A stretch of 7,303 nt of DNA from Actinomycetota bacterium (GCA_016783985.1 JADHVM010000044.1:1-7303); one strand, 5' to 3'. Counted from the stretch's first letter, positions 1-7,303 are shown. Numbers and translations: made by a program. The notes: generated by a model not told the origin, from the letters alone.

Positions 1-367
1 TAAAGGTGATATGTGGGGCAATGCCACAAAAGAATATTATACATCAATAGAAAAAACCTTTAGTAAATTAATACAAAAATACAATATACCGATAAGAATT
101 CCCCAACAGTTCTATATCGATTACCTTGAAGAAAATGACAGGGTAATGGTGATACTTGAGCATATTGATTATATTTTAAAGTCGCAAAATAAAAAATCTC
201 CATACAGCTATGCTGTTTATTCTATTTCTAAATTAAGAAGGCCTGTTTCGGAAATTAGGCATAAACTTCGTTCACTTAAAGGTGTAGGTGAAGTTACAGA
301 AAGAATTATTTTGGAAATATTAGATAAAGGAAAGTCAACATATTTAGAAAAGTTACATATGTTATAA
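1..367 (+). CDS. Helix-hairpin-helix protein, C-terminal part (5' end outside window)
   Basis: The reading frame is open to the left edge and ends at TAA 365-367. The first ATG (11) is probably internal: the AAAGGTG before it is only two bases away, too close for a ribosome binding site, and the codons before it are also open. Counting from that Met, residues 88-104 (LKGVGEVTERIILEIL region) form a classic helix-hairpin-helix, which in known families contacts the DNA backbone non-specifically. The helical stretch before it (about 42-87, with an NDRVMVIL...Y...AVYSISKL pattern) resembles the PolX/Pol beta N-terminal-type HhH fold. The N-terminal piece (MWGN...YNIPIRIP) may be the end of a larger enzyme; a radical SAM, spore-photoproduct-lyase-like protein is one possibility, recalled only vaguely. 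The HhH is clear; the identity of the full protein is not. Confidence 0.7.
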   Translation, partial: KGDMWGNATKEYYTSIEKTFSKLIQKYNIPIRIPQQFYIDYLEENDRVMVILEHIDYILKSQNKKSPYSYAVYSISKLRRPVSEIRHKLRSLKGVGEVTERIILEILDKGKSTYLEKLHML

Positions 368-368
368 T
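360..368 (+). promoter_or_regulatory. Extended -10 promoter for tRNA-Ser
   Basis: TGTTATAAT is a perfect extended -10 (TGnTATAAT). The TATAAT hexamer at 363-368 overlaps the stop codon of the upstream gene. No good -35 lies 16-18 bases upstream, as is common for extended -10 promoters. Predicted transcription start is about 375, roughly 13 bases before the mature tRNA 5' end. Confidence 0.6.
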
Positions 369-387
369 ATTTTATCAGAAAAGATAT

Positions 388-479
388 GGAGAGATGGCTG
401 AGTGGCTGAAGGCGCACGCTTGGAAAGCGTGTAGGTGGCGTAAGCTGCCTCGAGGGTTCGAATCCCTCTCTCTCCGCCA
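388..479 (+). tRNA. tRNA-Ser(GGA)
   Basis: This is a complete class II tRNA with CCA encoded at 477-479 and discriminator base G476. The acceptor stem GGAGAGA (388-394) pairs perfectly with TCTCTCC (469-475). The anticodon stem CACGC/GCGTG (415-419/427-431) encloses loop TTGGAAA, giving anticodon GGA at 422-424, which reads UCC/UCU serine codons. The T stem GAGGG/CCCTC (452-456/464-468) holds loop TTCGAAT. The long variable arm (about 432-451) is the serine hallmark. In Bacillus subtilis a tRNA-Ser also lies just upstream of the SRP RNA and dnaX; here the MFS gene separates them. Confidence 0.97.
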
Positions 480-689
480 ATTTTAATAAATCATCGACAA
501 AAGCTGATAACCTGAATAGAAAAGAAATTGAAACTATAGTATGCCTAAAAAAAGTTTTGGCAGTTCCAATATAATAAAATAACCACATTTTAAATCTGGA
601 AAGAATAAAAAAAATCATTGAATCAAAATCCTAACAATTTTATCTCCGGAGTCTTTTTTTAACTTGGGATTCTCTGCTCTTTGGAGAAA
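480..689. other. Intergenic region without a convincing gene
   Basis: These bases between tRNA-Ser and the convergent MFS gene hold no ORF with a start and ribosome binding site. A short open stretch on the plus strand (about 482-571) lacks a start codon and ends at TAA 572-574. A hairpin at 542-562 (TGCC/GGCA plus AAAA/TTTT, one bulged T) has no T-tract after it. An 8-base palindrome CTCCGGAG (644-651) is followed by a T-tract at 654-660, but it cannot form a loop, so it is not a normal terminator. A 10-bp inverted repeat, AACAATTTTA (633-642) and TAAAATTGTT (698-707), spans the MFS stop codon. Confidence 0.5.
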
Positions 690-1880
690 TTAAGGCTTAA
701 AATTGTTGTAAAATCTCTTTTCAAGCAAAGGGTAAAAGATTAATAAGAAAATAGATATAATTGGTAGAATTAAAGCATAACTAATAGTACTAATTATACC
801 AATACTATCTGCTAGTTTACCGAGGAAAATCATAGTTATTGATGCAGTACCAACACTTAAACCCATTACAATTGAAGATGCAAAACCAATACTACCAGGA
901 AATATACTCTGTGCTATTCTTGTACATATAGGTAAAGTTGAAACTAAGAAAAAACCTGATGCTACAAAAAGAATAATTGATAAAAATCCAGATGTCTTAA
1001 ATATAAAATATATTAAAGGAATCGATATAATTAATGCTGCCTGCATAATATATGTTTTATTTTTTATCTTATCAGAATAATATCCTGCAAATAATCCACC
1101 AATTCCTCCTGCCAATCCAAAAATCAGTAATATATAACCTATGTTTGTTAAGCTGATGCTAGCATAAGTGAAGTATAATGGCATAAATGTAAGTAAGAGC
1201 AGCCATACCAGATCACGGGAATATGAAGTAAAAAAAATAAAGGAAAATAAAATCAACTTTGATTTTTTTACATTTCGAAGTTTTGATATAAAATGAATTT
1301 TTCTAGTATTATTTACTGTTGTCAAAGTGGATGGAACGTATTTTAATAATATTATTGACATTATTATCCCAGGAATCATAGTTATTGGAGTAAATTTTAG
1401 TCCAAATTTTTCAACGACAAGTATAATAAAAATTGAGCCAAAAGAATATCCGATAATTCCACCTAAAGATATAATAGAAACCCCAAAACCTTTCCGTTTC
1501 CCGCCAAAATGACCTGCAATAGCAGCACTTGGGGGATGGAAAGCTGACACGCTGAGGTTTCCTAAAAAGAGTATGATTAAAATAAATAAATAATTTGGGG
1601 CAATCCCTAACATGCTTAAAAAAATTGATGCAAATAAAGGACCTGCTGCTAAAAAATATTTTAAGCCGTATTTATCTGAAAAATACCCAAAAATTGGTTG
1701 AGTAAGGCTGTTTGATATACCATTAATTGATGTTAGGAGTGCTACTAGAAAAAGTGATAGGCCAAATTTTACTACAAGTATAGGGATAAGACCAATAATA
1801 AAGCTGCTATACAAATCTGTAACTCCATGACTGGTAGATGCAAGTATAATTTGTCTTCTGTTAAGTTCATTTTTTTCCAT
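690..1880 (-). CDS. MFS transporter, Fsr (fosmidomycin-resistance)-like
   Basis: A 396-residue inner-membrane protein of nearly continuous hydrophobic segments, fitting the 12-helix, two-bundle major facilitator fold. Motif A is seen at 65-74 (GYFSDKYGLK) with a degenerate copy in the second half at 265-274 (AGYYSDKIKN). A basic central loop (about 184-207) separates the two halves. AFHPPSAA (113-120) followed by GGKRKGFGVS and a GG..GYSFG helix resembles the AFHPE...GxR.G.a.S...GG..G stretch of the Fsr drug-efflux family. Proton-driven efflux of a small molecule is the likely role; the substrate is unknown. The chosen ATG (1878-1880) has no strong ribosome binding site but matches the usual short N-terminus before helix 1. 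It stands alone, antisense to its neighbours. A sugar-phosphate or other MFS subfamily remains possible. Confidence 0.88.
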   Translation of the reverse strand: MEKNELNRRQIILASTSHGVTDLYSSFIIGLIPILVVKFGLSLFLVALLTSINGISNSLTQPIFGYFSDKYGLKYFLAAGPLFASIFLSMLGIAPNYLFILIILFLGNLSVSAFHPPSAAIAGHFGGKRKGFGVSIISLGGIIGYSFGSIFIILVVEKFGLKFTPITMIPGIIMSIILLKYVPSTLTTVNNTRKIHFISKLRNVKKSKLILFSFIFFTSYSRDLVWLLLLTFMPLYFTYASISLTNIGYILLIFGLAGGIGGLFAGYYSDKIKNKTYIMQAALIISIPLIYFIFKTSGFLSIILFVASGFFLVSTLPICTRIAQSIFPGSIGFASSIVMGLSVGTASITMIFLGKLADSIGIISTISYALILPIISIFLLIFYPLLEKRFYNNFKP

Positions 1881-1917
1881 TTTTATAATATTTTAATATT
1901 CAGGTAATATTTTAAAG

Positions 1918-1945
1918 ATTTTACACTTTTAAATATAATTGGCAA
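1918..1945 (-). promoter_or_regulatory. Sigma-A-type promoter for the MFS gene
   Basis: On the minus strand TTGCCA (complement of 1940-1945) and TAAAAT (complement of 1918-1923) are separated by 16 bases, each matching five of six consensus positions. The predicted start is near 1911, leaving about 30 bases of leader before the ATG. It points away from the SRP RNA promoter in the same 156-base gap. Confidence 0.5.
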
Positions 1946-2027
1946 CAGAATTTTCATTAATTAATAATCTATATTTTTTTATGGATAATATTACTTTTAT
2001 TAGTTTTATTTTTTTTAGATTATCTTA

Positions 2028-2033
2028 TATAAT
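2028..2033 (+). promoter_or_regulatory. -10 box of the SRP RNA promoter
   Basis: A consensus TATAAT lies 3-4 bases before the first paired base of the SRP RNA and predicts transcription starting near 2040, close to the inferred RNA 5' end. The -35 position (about 2005-2010) reads only TTTATT and is poor. The T-rich DNA just upstream may help polymerase binding, but that is inference. Confidence 0.55.
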
Positions 2034-2036
2034 CAA

Positions 2037-2313
2037 AATGACCGTGCTAGGCGGGGAGCTAGCGGTGCCCTGTAACTCACAATCCGCTATAGTGAGGCTG
2101 AATTCCAGAACTGAGAATTTTAATGGTAAGGTTTGTGCTATTATAAGTGGTTATGAAGGTTGGGTCTTATGCGGCAAAGTCTTATAAACCCCGTCAGATC
2201 CGAGAGGAAGCAGCGGTAAGTAAGTAGCTTTGGGTGATATAAGGAAACCTGGCTGGAGCTAACTGTAATGGTAACACTTGTTATTAAAATTCAAAGTCTG
2301 GTGCACGGTCATT
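2037..2313 (+). ncRNA. Signal recognition particle RNA, large bacterial type (scRNA/4.5S homologue)
   Basis: This RNA binds Ffh to form the signal recognition particle, which targets membrane and secreted proteins during translation. The ends form an 11-bp terminal helix, AATGACCGTGC (2037-2047) with GCACGGTCATT (2303-2313). The 5' Alu-like domain carries the conserved GTGCTAGGCGGGGAGCTAGC, GGTGCCCTGTAAC and AATCCGCTATAG blocks typical of Bacillus scRNA. The Ffh-binding S domain is at about 2191-2216: GTCAGATCC, a tetraloop, then GGAAGCAGC. At about 277 bases it fits the large Firmicutes form rather than the 114-base E. coli form. The tetraloop reads GAGA instead of the usual GGAA. Position directly upstream of dnaX is as in B. 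subtilis. Exact ends are inferred from pairing and the -10 box. Confidence 0.95.
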
Positions 2314-2358
2314 AATTGATTTAAAATATTATATATTGATAGAAAAAGAGCTTACATA

Positions 2359-4188
2359 ATGAGTTATATCTCATTTTACAGAAAGTGGAGGCCTCAGACC
2401 TTTAAAGAAATAATTGGTCAGGAGTATGTGGTTCAAACATTAGAAAATGCTGTTGCTAAGAATAGGCTATCACACCTGTATATATTTTGCGGTCCCAGGG
2501 GGACAGGTAAAACATCTTCAGCACGCATATTGGCCAAAGCTATAAACTGTAAAAATGGTCCTACACCAAATCCATGTAATAAATGTATTAATTGCATCAG
2601 TATTACAGAAGGCAGCAATGTGGATGTAATTGAAATAGATGCTGCTTCGAATAGAGGTATAAATGAAATAAGAGAGATTAGGGACAAAGTTAAATACCTG
2701 CCAACTTTATCAAGGAAGAAGGTTTATATTATTGATGAGGTCCATATGTTGACAACTGACGCTTCAAATGCTTTTCTTAAGGTTCTGGAAGAACCTCCTG
2801 AACATATATTATTTATAATGGCCACTACAGAACCACATAAAGTATTGCCAACAATAATGTCAAGGTGTCAGAGATTTGATTTTTATCCTATTTCTATTGA
2901 AAAAATTAATAAAAGGTTAAAGGATGTATCAGCAAAGGAAAAAATTTCTATCAGCGATGATGCTATAAGCTTAATTTCTAAATATGCTGATGGAAGTTTA
3001 AGGGATGCTGATGGAGTATTAGAGCAGTTATCATCGTTTGGGAATAATGATATTAAAGTTGAAGATATTACTTCTCTTCTTGATATTGTAGATTTTGAGC
3101 TGCTGTTTGAAATTACAGATATTTTAATTGAAAAAAATTTAAATCAGGGTTTACTTTTTATTCATAGAATTGTTAATAGCAATCAAAATTTAAAGGTATT
3201 TGTATCTGAATTTATAGATCATCTATACAATTTGTATGTTTTTAAAAATTTTGATGATCCATTAGAAATTTTAGATATCAGTTTAGATTTTAAAGAGAGA
3301 TATATTGCACAATCCAGACAGCTCCCATCACAAGAGATGGAATTTTATATGAATTTATTTACTGAACTTTATAAACAAATAAAGTGGGGCGATGGTACAA
3401 AGGCTTTATTTAAATCTACAATGGTAAAGGCTATTAATTTTAAAGATATAGGTAAAAATATAGGAAATAAGGATATAAATAATAAGATAAATATATTAGA
3501 TAGTGAAATAAGGGCAATTAAGGATAAATTAGTTGTAGTTGAATCTGTAAAAATTCAAAAAGAAAAGGATGTTGGCAGGGATAAAAAAGATATTGAAGTA
3601 ATTGAGGATTTAAAATCTAGTAAGATGAGTAGAAAAGAAAATATTAGTGCAGCTAATGTTACAAAAAATGATTTAACACCTGAGAAAAAGATTAAGAATA
3701 TTACTGATAAAAAGAAAGTTAGAAAAGGAAAAAAAGGTGAATATGAAAATGATATAATTTTTAAAAAGTGGAATGATATTTTTTCAAAAATTAAAAAAGA
3801 CAATGTCCCACTACATGCTATGTTTAAGGAAGCTGAAAAATTTGAGGTAATTGATAGTACCATATATTTTTATTTAGGTGAAAATAAAAAATGGCATAAG
3901 GATCATCTGAATAAAGCGAGTAATAAAGAAATAATTTCAAAAATAATAAAGGAAGTAACAGGTAAAAAATATGAAATAAAATTTGAAATAAAAAAAAATA
4001 GTAGCAAGGGGGAATTAAATAAAGAAGGGGAGCAAGTAGATTTAAAAAATAAAGTATTAAAAATAGAAAATAAAAAAAATAATTTTGAAAAAAATATTAA
4101 TGAAAAGAGTAAGGAAGAAACAGGAGTTAATAAAAGTAAGGATGATATATTTGATTATATCGAAAATAAGTTTGAGATAAAGGAGTAA
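2359..4188 (+). CDS. dnaX: DNA polymerase III subunits tau (and probably gamma)
   Basis: The ATPase of the clamp loader, which places the beta sliding clamp on primed DNA and, as tau, couples polymerases and helicase. The 609-residue product shows Walker A GPRGTGKTS (45-53), a zinc site C64/C73/C76/C79, Walker B IIDEVH (124-129), sensor 1 ATT (155-157), the SRC arginine-finger motif (168-170) and sensor 2 GSLRDAD (212-218). The helical oligomerisation domain runs to about 365. A Lys-rich linker (about 395-459), a tau-specific domain (about 463-547) and a Lys/Glu/Asn-rich tail (548-609) follow. The start matches the family MSY...YRKWRPQTF; its ribosome site (AAAGAG, 2345-2350) is weak. It heads a dnaX-ybaB-recR operon. 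A frameshift site inside it may also yield a 460-residue gamma. Confidence 0.98.
   Translation: MSYISFYRKWRPQTFKEIIGQEYVVQTLENAVAKNRLSHLYIFCGPRGTGKTSSARILAKAINCKNGPTPNPCNKCINCISITEGSNVDVIEIDAASNRGINEIREIRDKVKYLPTLSRKKVYIIDEVHMLTTDASNAFLKVLEEPPEHILFIMATTEPHKVLPTIMSRCQRFDFYPISIEKINKRLKDVSAKEKISISDDAISLISKYADGSLRDADGVLEQLSSFGNNDIKVEDITSLLDIVDFELLFEITDILIEKNLNQGLLFIHRIVNSNQNLKVFVSEFIDHLYNLYVFKNFDDPLEILDISLDFKERYIAQSRQLPSQEMEFYMNLFTELYKQIKWGDGTKALFKSTMVKAINFKDIGKNIGNKDINNKINILDSEIRAIKDKLVVVESVKIQKEKDVGRDKKDIEVIEDLKSSKMSRKENISAANVTKNDLTPEKKIKNITDKKKVRKGKKGEYENDIIFKKWNDIFSKIKKDNVPLHAMFKEAEKFEVIDSTIYFYLGENKKWHKDHLNKASNKEIISKIIKEVTGKKYEIKFEIKKNSSKGELNKEGEQVDLKNKVLKIENKKNNFEKNINEKSKEETGVNKSKDDIFDYIENKFEIKE
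3729..3740 (+). other. dnaX: Candidate programmed -1 frameshift / slippage site in dnaX (gamma subunit)
   Basis: The reading frame is GGA AAA AAA GGT GAA, giving an in-frame A AAA AAA slippery heptamer at 3729-3735. A -1 shift reads AGG and then TGA (3738-3740), ending the protein at residue 460, exactly between the Lys-rich linker and the tau-specific domain. RNA polymerase slippage adding one A would give the same product. The known E. coli site (A AAA AAG followed by AG TGA) has the same layout and makes gamma. An AGGA just upstream (3726-3729) is too close to act like the E. coli stimulator, and I see no GC-rich hairpin downstream. The effect is inferred, not shown. Confidence 0.5.
3990..4005 (+). 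other. dnaX: Nine-A run in dnaX followed by hidden tandem stops
   Basis: Nine consecutive A (3990-3998) are followed by TAGTAG in the frame reached by adding one A or shifting -1. The product would stop at residue 547, keeping the tau-specific domain but losing the charged tail. Long A runs are known sites of polymerase slippage (Thermus dnaX uses one), but in an AT-rich gene such runs with nearby hidden stops also arise by chance. Confidence 0.3.
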
Positions 4189-4192
4189 AAAG

Positions 4193-4504
4193 ATGAGTTT
4201 TAATTATGGGAATATGATGAAACAGGCAAAAATAATGCAGAAAAAGATGGAAGAAATTCAGGAAGAATTAAAGGAGATGAAGTTTGAGGCTTCATCAGGC
4301 GGAGGAGTAGTTAAAGTTATAGCAAATGGTAATCAGGAAATTCTTGAAGTAAAGATTAATAAAGAAATGGTAGATATGGATGATTTAGATATGTTGGAAG
4401 ATATGATTATGGTAGCATCAAATGATGCAATAAAGCAATCCAAGGAAGAGTCTAAAAACAGGATAGCAGGTTTAACGGGAGGACTCAATATACCAGGGTT
4501 TTAA
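4193..4504 (+). CDS. ybaB: YbaB/EbfC-family nucleoid-associated protein
   Basis: A small DNA-binding protein of 103 residues, a normal family length; relatives form dimers that bind DNA and influence nucleoid organisation and gene expression. The N-terminal helix (about 6-31) is rich in Met, Lys and Glu with the family MKQAKIMQKKMEEIQEEL pattern. Then come the sheet with the SGGGVVKV.ANG turn (35-47), an acidic stretch (MVDMDDLDMLEDM), and the C-terminal AGLTGGLNIPGF tail. AAAGGAG (4179-4185), inside the last codons of dnaX, sits seven bases before the ATG. Only four bases separate it from the dnaX stop, so the two are surely co-transcribed and probably translationally coupled. The dnaX-ybaB-recR order is widely conserved. 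Confidence 0.96.
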   Translation: MSFNYGNMMKQAKIMQKKMEEIQEELKEMKFEASSGGGVVKVIANGNQEILEVKINKEMVDMDDLDMLEDMIMVASNDAIKQSKEESKNRIAGLTGGLNIPGF

Positions 4505-4533
4505 TAAAATATAATAGGTTTATTTTCAATATT

Positions 4534-4554
4534 TTTTTAGAATAATTCTAAAAA
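4534..4554 (+). repeat. Perfect AT-rich inverted repeat between ybaB and recR
   Basis: TTTTTAGAAT and ATTCTAAAAA flank a single A (4544), giving a hairpin of about nine pairs with a three-base loop. It lies in the 72-base ybaB-recR gap, ending 22 bases before the recR start. No T-tract follows it, so it is not a standard terminator; it could affect processing or mRNA stability. Confidence 0.55.
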
Positions 4555-4576
4555 TGATTAAAGCAGTATAATAATT

Positions 4577-5176
4577 ATGACAATATATATAGAAAGTGTG
4601 GAAAAATTAATAAGTGAATTCAGGAAGCTTCCAGGGATTGGACCAAAATCTGCAAAAAGGATTGTATTTTTTTTATTAAAATTCGGCGAGAAGGATATCG
4701 TAAAATTTTCTGACTTGCTGGTAGAAATGAAAAGTAAGGTAAAATTTTGCAAATATTGTTTTAATATATCAGAGAATGAAATATGTCATATTTGTAATGA
4801 TGAAAATAGAGATAAAAAGATGATATGTTTGGTTGAGGAAGTTAGTGATGTAGTAGTCATTGAGGATACTGGAGAATATAAAGGCTTATACCATGTTTTG
4901 GGAGGATTATTATCTCCCATAGAAAATATAGGTCCTGATGAAATTAAAATAACTGAACTTATAAAAAGAGTAAAAAACAATAATATTGAAGAAATATTAA
5001 TTGCATTAAGTCCAACAGTTGAGGGTGAAAGTACAGCTACTTATATTAAAAAGATATTAAAACCATTTGGAGTTAAAGTAACAAGGCTTGCAAGCGGGCT
5101 TCCTGTTGGGGGAGATTTAGAATACGCAGATGAAATAACACTGGGAAGGGCAATTTCTGATAGAAGGGAGTTTTAG
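4577..5176 (+). CDS. recR: Recombination mediator protein RecR
   Basis: RecR works with RecO (and RecF) to load RecA onto SSB-coated single-stranded DNA at gaps during recombinational repair. The 199-residue product has the normal length and all family parts: an N-terminal helix-hairpin-helix (about 11-30, FRKLPGIGPKSAKRI), a four-cysteine zinc site C58/C61/C70/C73, a Toprim domain from about 82 (CLVEEVSDVVVIEDTGEY) through YHVLGGLLSPI (105-115) and LSPTVEGESTATY (144-156), and the C-terminal TRLASGLPVGGDLEYADEIT signature (169-188). The ATG at 4577 gives the usual short lead before the EKLI helix; there is no good ribosome binding site before it, which is unusual next to the strong one of ybaB. 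It closes the dnaX operon. Confidence 0.98.
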   Translation: MTIYIESVEKLISEFRKLPGIGPKSAKRIVFFLLKFGEKDIVKFSDLLVEMKSKVKFCKYCFNISENEICHICNDENRDKKMICLVEEVSDVVVIEDTGEYKGLYHVLGGLLSPIENIGPDEIKITELIKRVKNNNIEEILIALSPTVEGESTATYIKKILKPFGVKVTRLASGLPVGGDLEYADEITLGRAISDRREF

Positions 5177-5240
5177 AATTGTTATTTAATAGTATTTTAG
5201 GAATTATAGTTTAAAGGTATAATTGAAGGTTGTAGGTAGA

Positions 5241-5257
5241 GATTATAATTTATGATC
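5241..5257 (+). repeat. Imperfect AT-rich inverted repeat downstream of recR
   Basis: GATTATAA and TTATGATC flank one T and pair except for a G-T wobble. Only three T follow. At best it is a weak terminator; it may have no function. Confidence 0.3.
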
Positions 5258-5317
5258 TTTGGTTTAAATAGCAGGTTTAAGTATAGTTTGATTTGGATTA
5301 AAAAATATTTTTTACTA

Positions 5318-5326
5318 TGGTATAAT
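5318..5326 (+). promoter_or_regulatory. Extended -10 promoter for nifJ
   Basis: TGGTATAAT is a perfect extended -10 with TATAAT at 5321-5326. The nearest -35-like hexamer, TTGGAT (5293-5298), is 22 bases away and too far. The predicted start near 5333 leaves about 118 bases of leader before the nifJ ATG, long enough for regulation in the leader. Confidence 0.55.
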
Positions 5327-5338
5327 TTACTGATTTTA

Positions 5339-5353
5339 TATGAATTTTTCATA
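5339..5353 (+). promoter_or_regulatory. Inverted repeat, possible operator just after the nifJ start site
   Basis: TATGAA and TTCATA arms flank TTT, a perfect 15-base dyad 13 bases past the -10 box, where a bound repressor would block transcription. It does not match the Rex, CodY or FNR consensus well as I recall them. It could equally be a small RNA hairpin or chance in AT-rich DNA. Confidence 0.3.
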
Positions 5354-5432
5354 AGTAATAAACAATAAGATTTTGTTTTTAGTGAAGAGTTTTAAGTTAT
5401 TAATTATAGGAAAGAAGAGTAAATTATTTTAA

Positions 5433-7303
<1,871 letters not shown>

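Noticed and set aside
542..562. Hairpin TGCC-AAAA / TTTT-GGCA as a tRNA terminator
   Set aside because: No run of T follows on either strand, and it lies more than 60 bases past the tRNA.
482..574. Open stretch reading KADNLNRKEIETIVCLKKVL, possibly a remnant of an integrase or other gene after the tRNA
   Set aside because: There is no start codon, it is about 30 codons long, and I cannot match it to a family.
217..618. Open frame on the minus strand across tRNA-Ser, with an EREGFEPSR-like stretch
   Set aside because: This peptide is the antisense translation of a class II tRNA-Ser, a well-known false gene call.
644..660. CTCCGGAG followed by a T-tract as a Rho-independent terminator
   Set aside because: The palindrome has no room for a loop; at most three base pairs could form.
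633..707. 10-base perfect inverted repeat AACAATTTTA / TAAAATTGTT around the MFS stop codon
   Set aside because: In DNA this AT-rich a few such repeats are expected by chance in 7 kb; one arm is coding, no T-tract follows, and no transposase or target duplication is seen.
1939..2187. 82-codon plus-strand open frame
   Set aside because: It overlaps the SRP RNA promoter and the first half of the SRP RNA, whose structure explains the sequence; no ribosome binding site or protein family resemblance.
3555..3863. 102-codon minus-strand open frame rich in Phe and Ser
   Set aside because: It is the complement of the Lys-rich dnaX linker; Lys codons read backwards give Phe and Leu. No independent start signals.

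Overview
The window is AT-rich bacterial chromosome. It most resembles a low-GC anaerobic member of the Firmicutes (Clostridia or Halanaerobiales-like). Three things support this: a large, Bacillus/Clostridium-type SRP RNA with an Alu domain; the order tRNA-Ser ... SRP RNA - dnaX - ybaB - recR, which I recall from Bacillus subtilis; and a large single-polypeptide pyruvate:ferredoxin oxidoreductase, typical of anaerobes. I cannot name a species from the sequence alone.

Layout, left to right. At 1-367 is the C-terminal part of a protein with a helix-hairpin-helix DNA-binding motif; it is cut by the window edge. An extended -10 promoter overlaps its stop codon and precedes tRNA-Ser(GGA) at 388-479. 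About 210 bases without a convincing gene follow. A 12-TM major facilitator (Fsr/fosmidomycin-resistance-like) gene lies on the minus strand at 690-1880, with its own promoter facing away from the SRP RNA. The SRP RNA occupies about 2037-2313. Then come dnaX (2359-4188), ybaB/ebfC (4193-4504) and recR (4577-5176) on the plus strand. A 274-base intergenic region holds an extended -10 promoter and a small inverted repeat. It leads into nifJ (PFOR), which starts at 5451 and runs off the right edge.

How the genes fit together. dnaX (clamp loader), ybaB (nucleoid-associated protein) and recR (recombinational repair) form a replication/repair operon next to the SRP RNA gene, an arrangement that recurs in Firmicutes. 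The MFS gene is the outsider: it sits antisense between tRNA-Ser and the SRP RNA. nifJ is a separate transcription unit for central carbon and electron metabolism.

The most interesting signal is inside dnaX. An in-frame A AAA AAA heptamer at 3729-3735 is followed by GG TGA, so a -1 shift, or slippage adding one A, stops translation two codons later. That would give a 460-residue gamma-like product alongside the 609-residue tau. The arrangement closely parallels the known E. coli dnaX frameshift. I found no CRISPR array, insertion sequence or convincing Rho-independent terminator. Apart from the dnaX recoding candidate, the window looks like ordinary housekeeping chromosome, and I do not see an undescribed multi-gene system in it.
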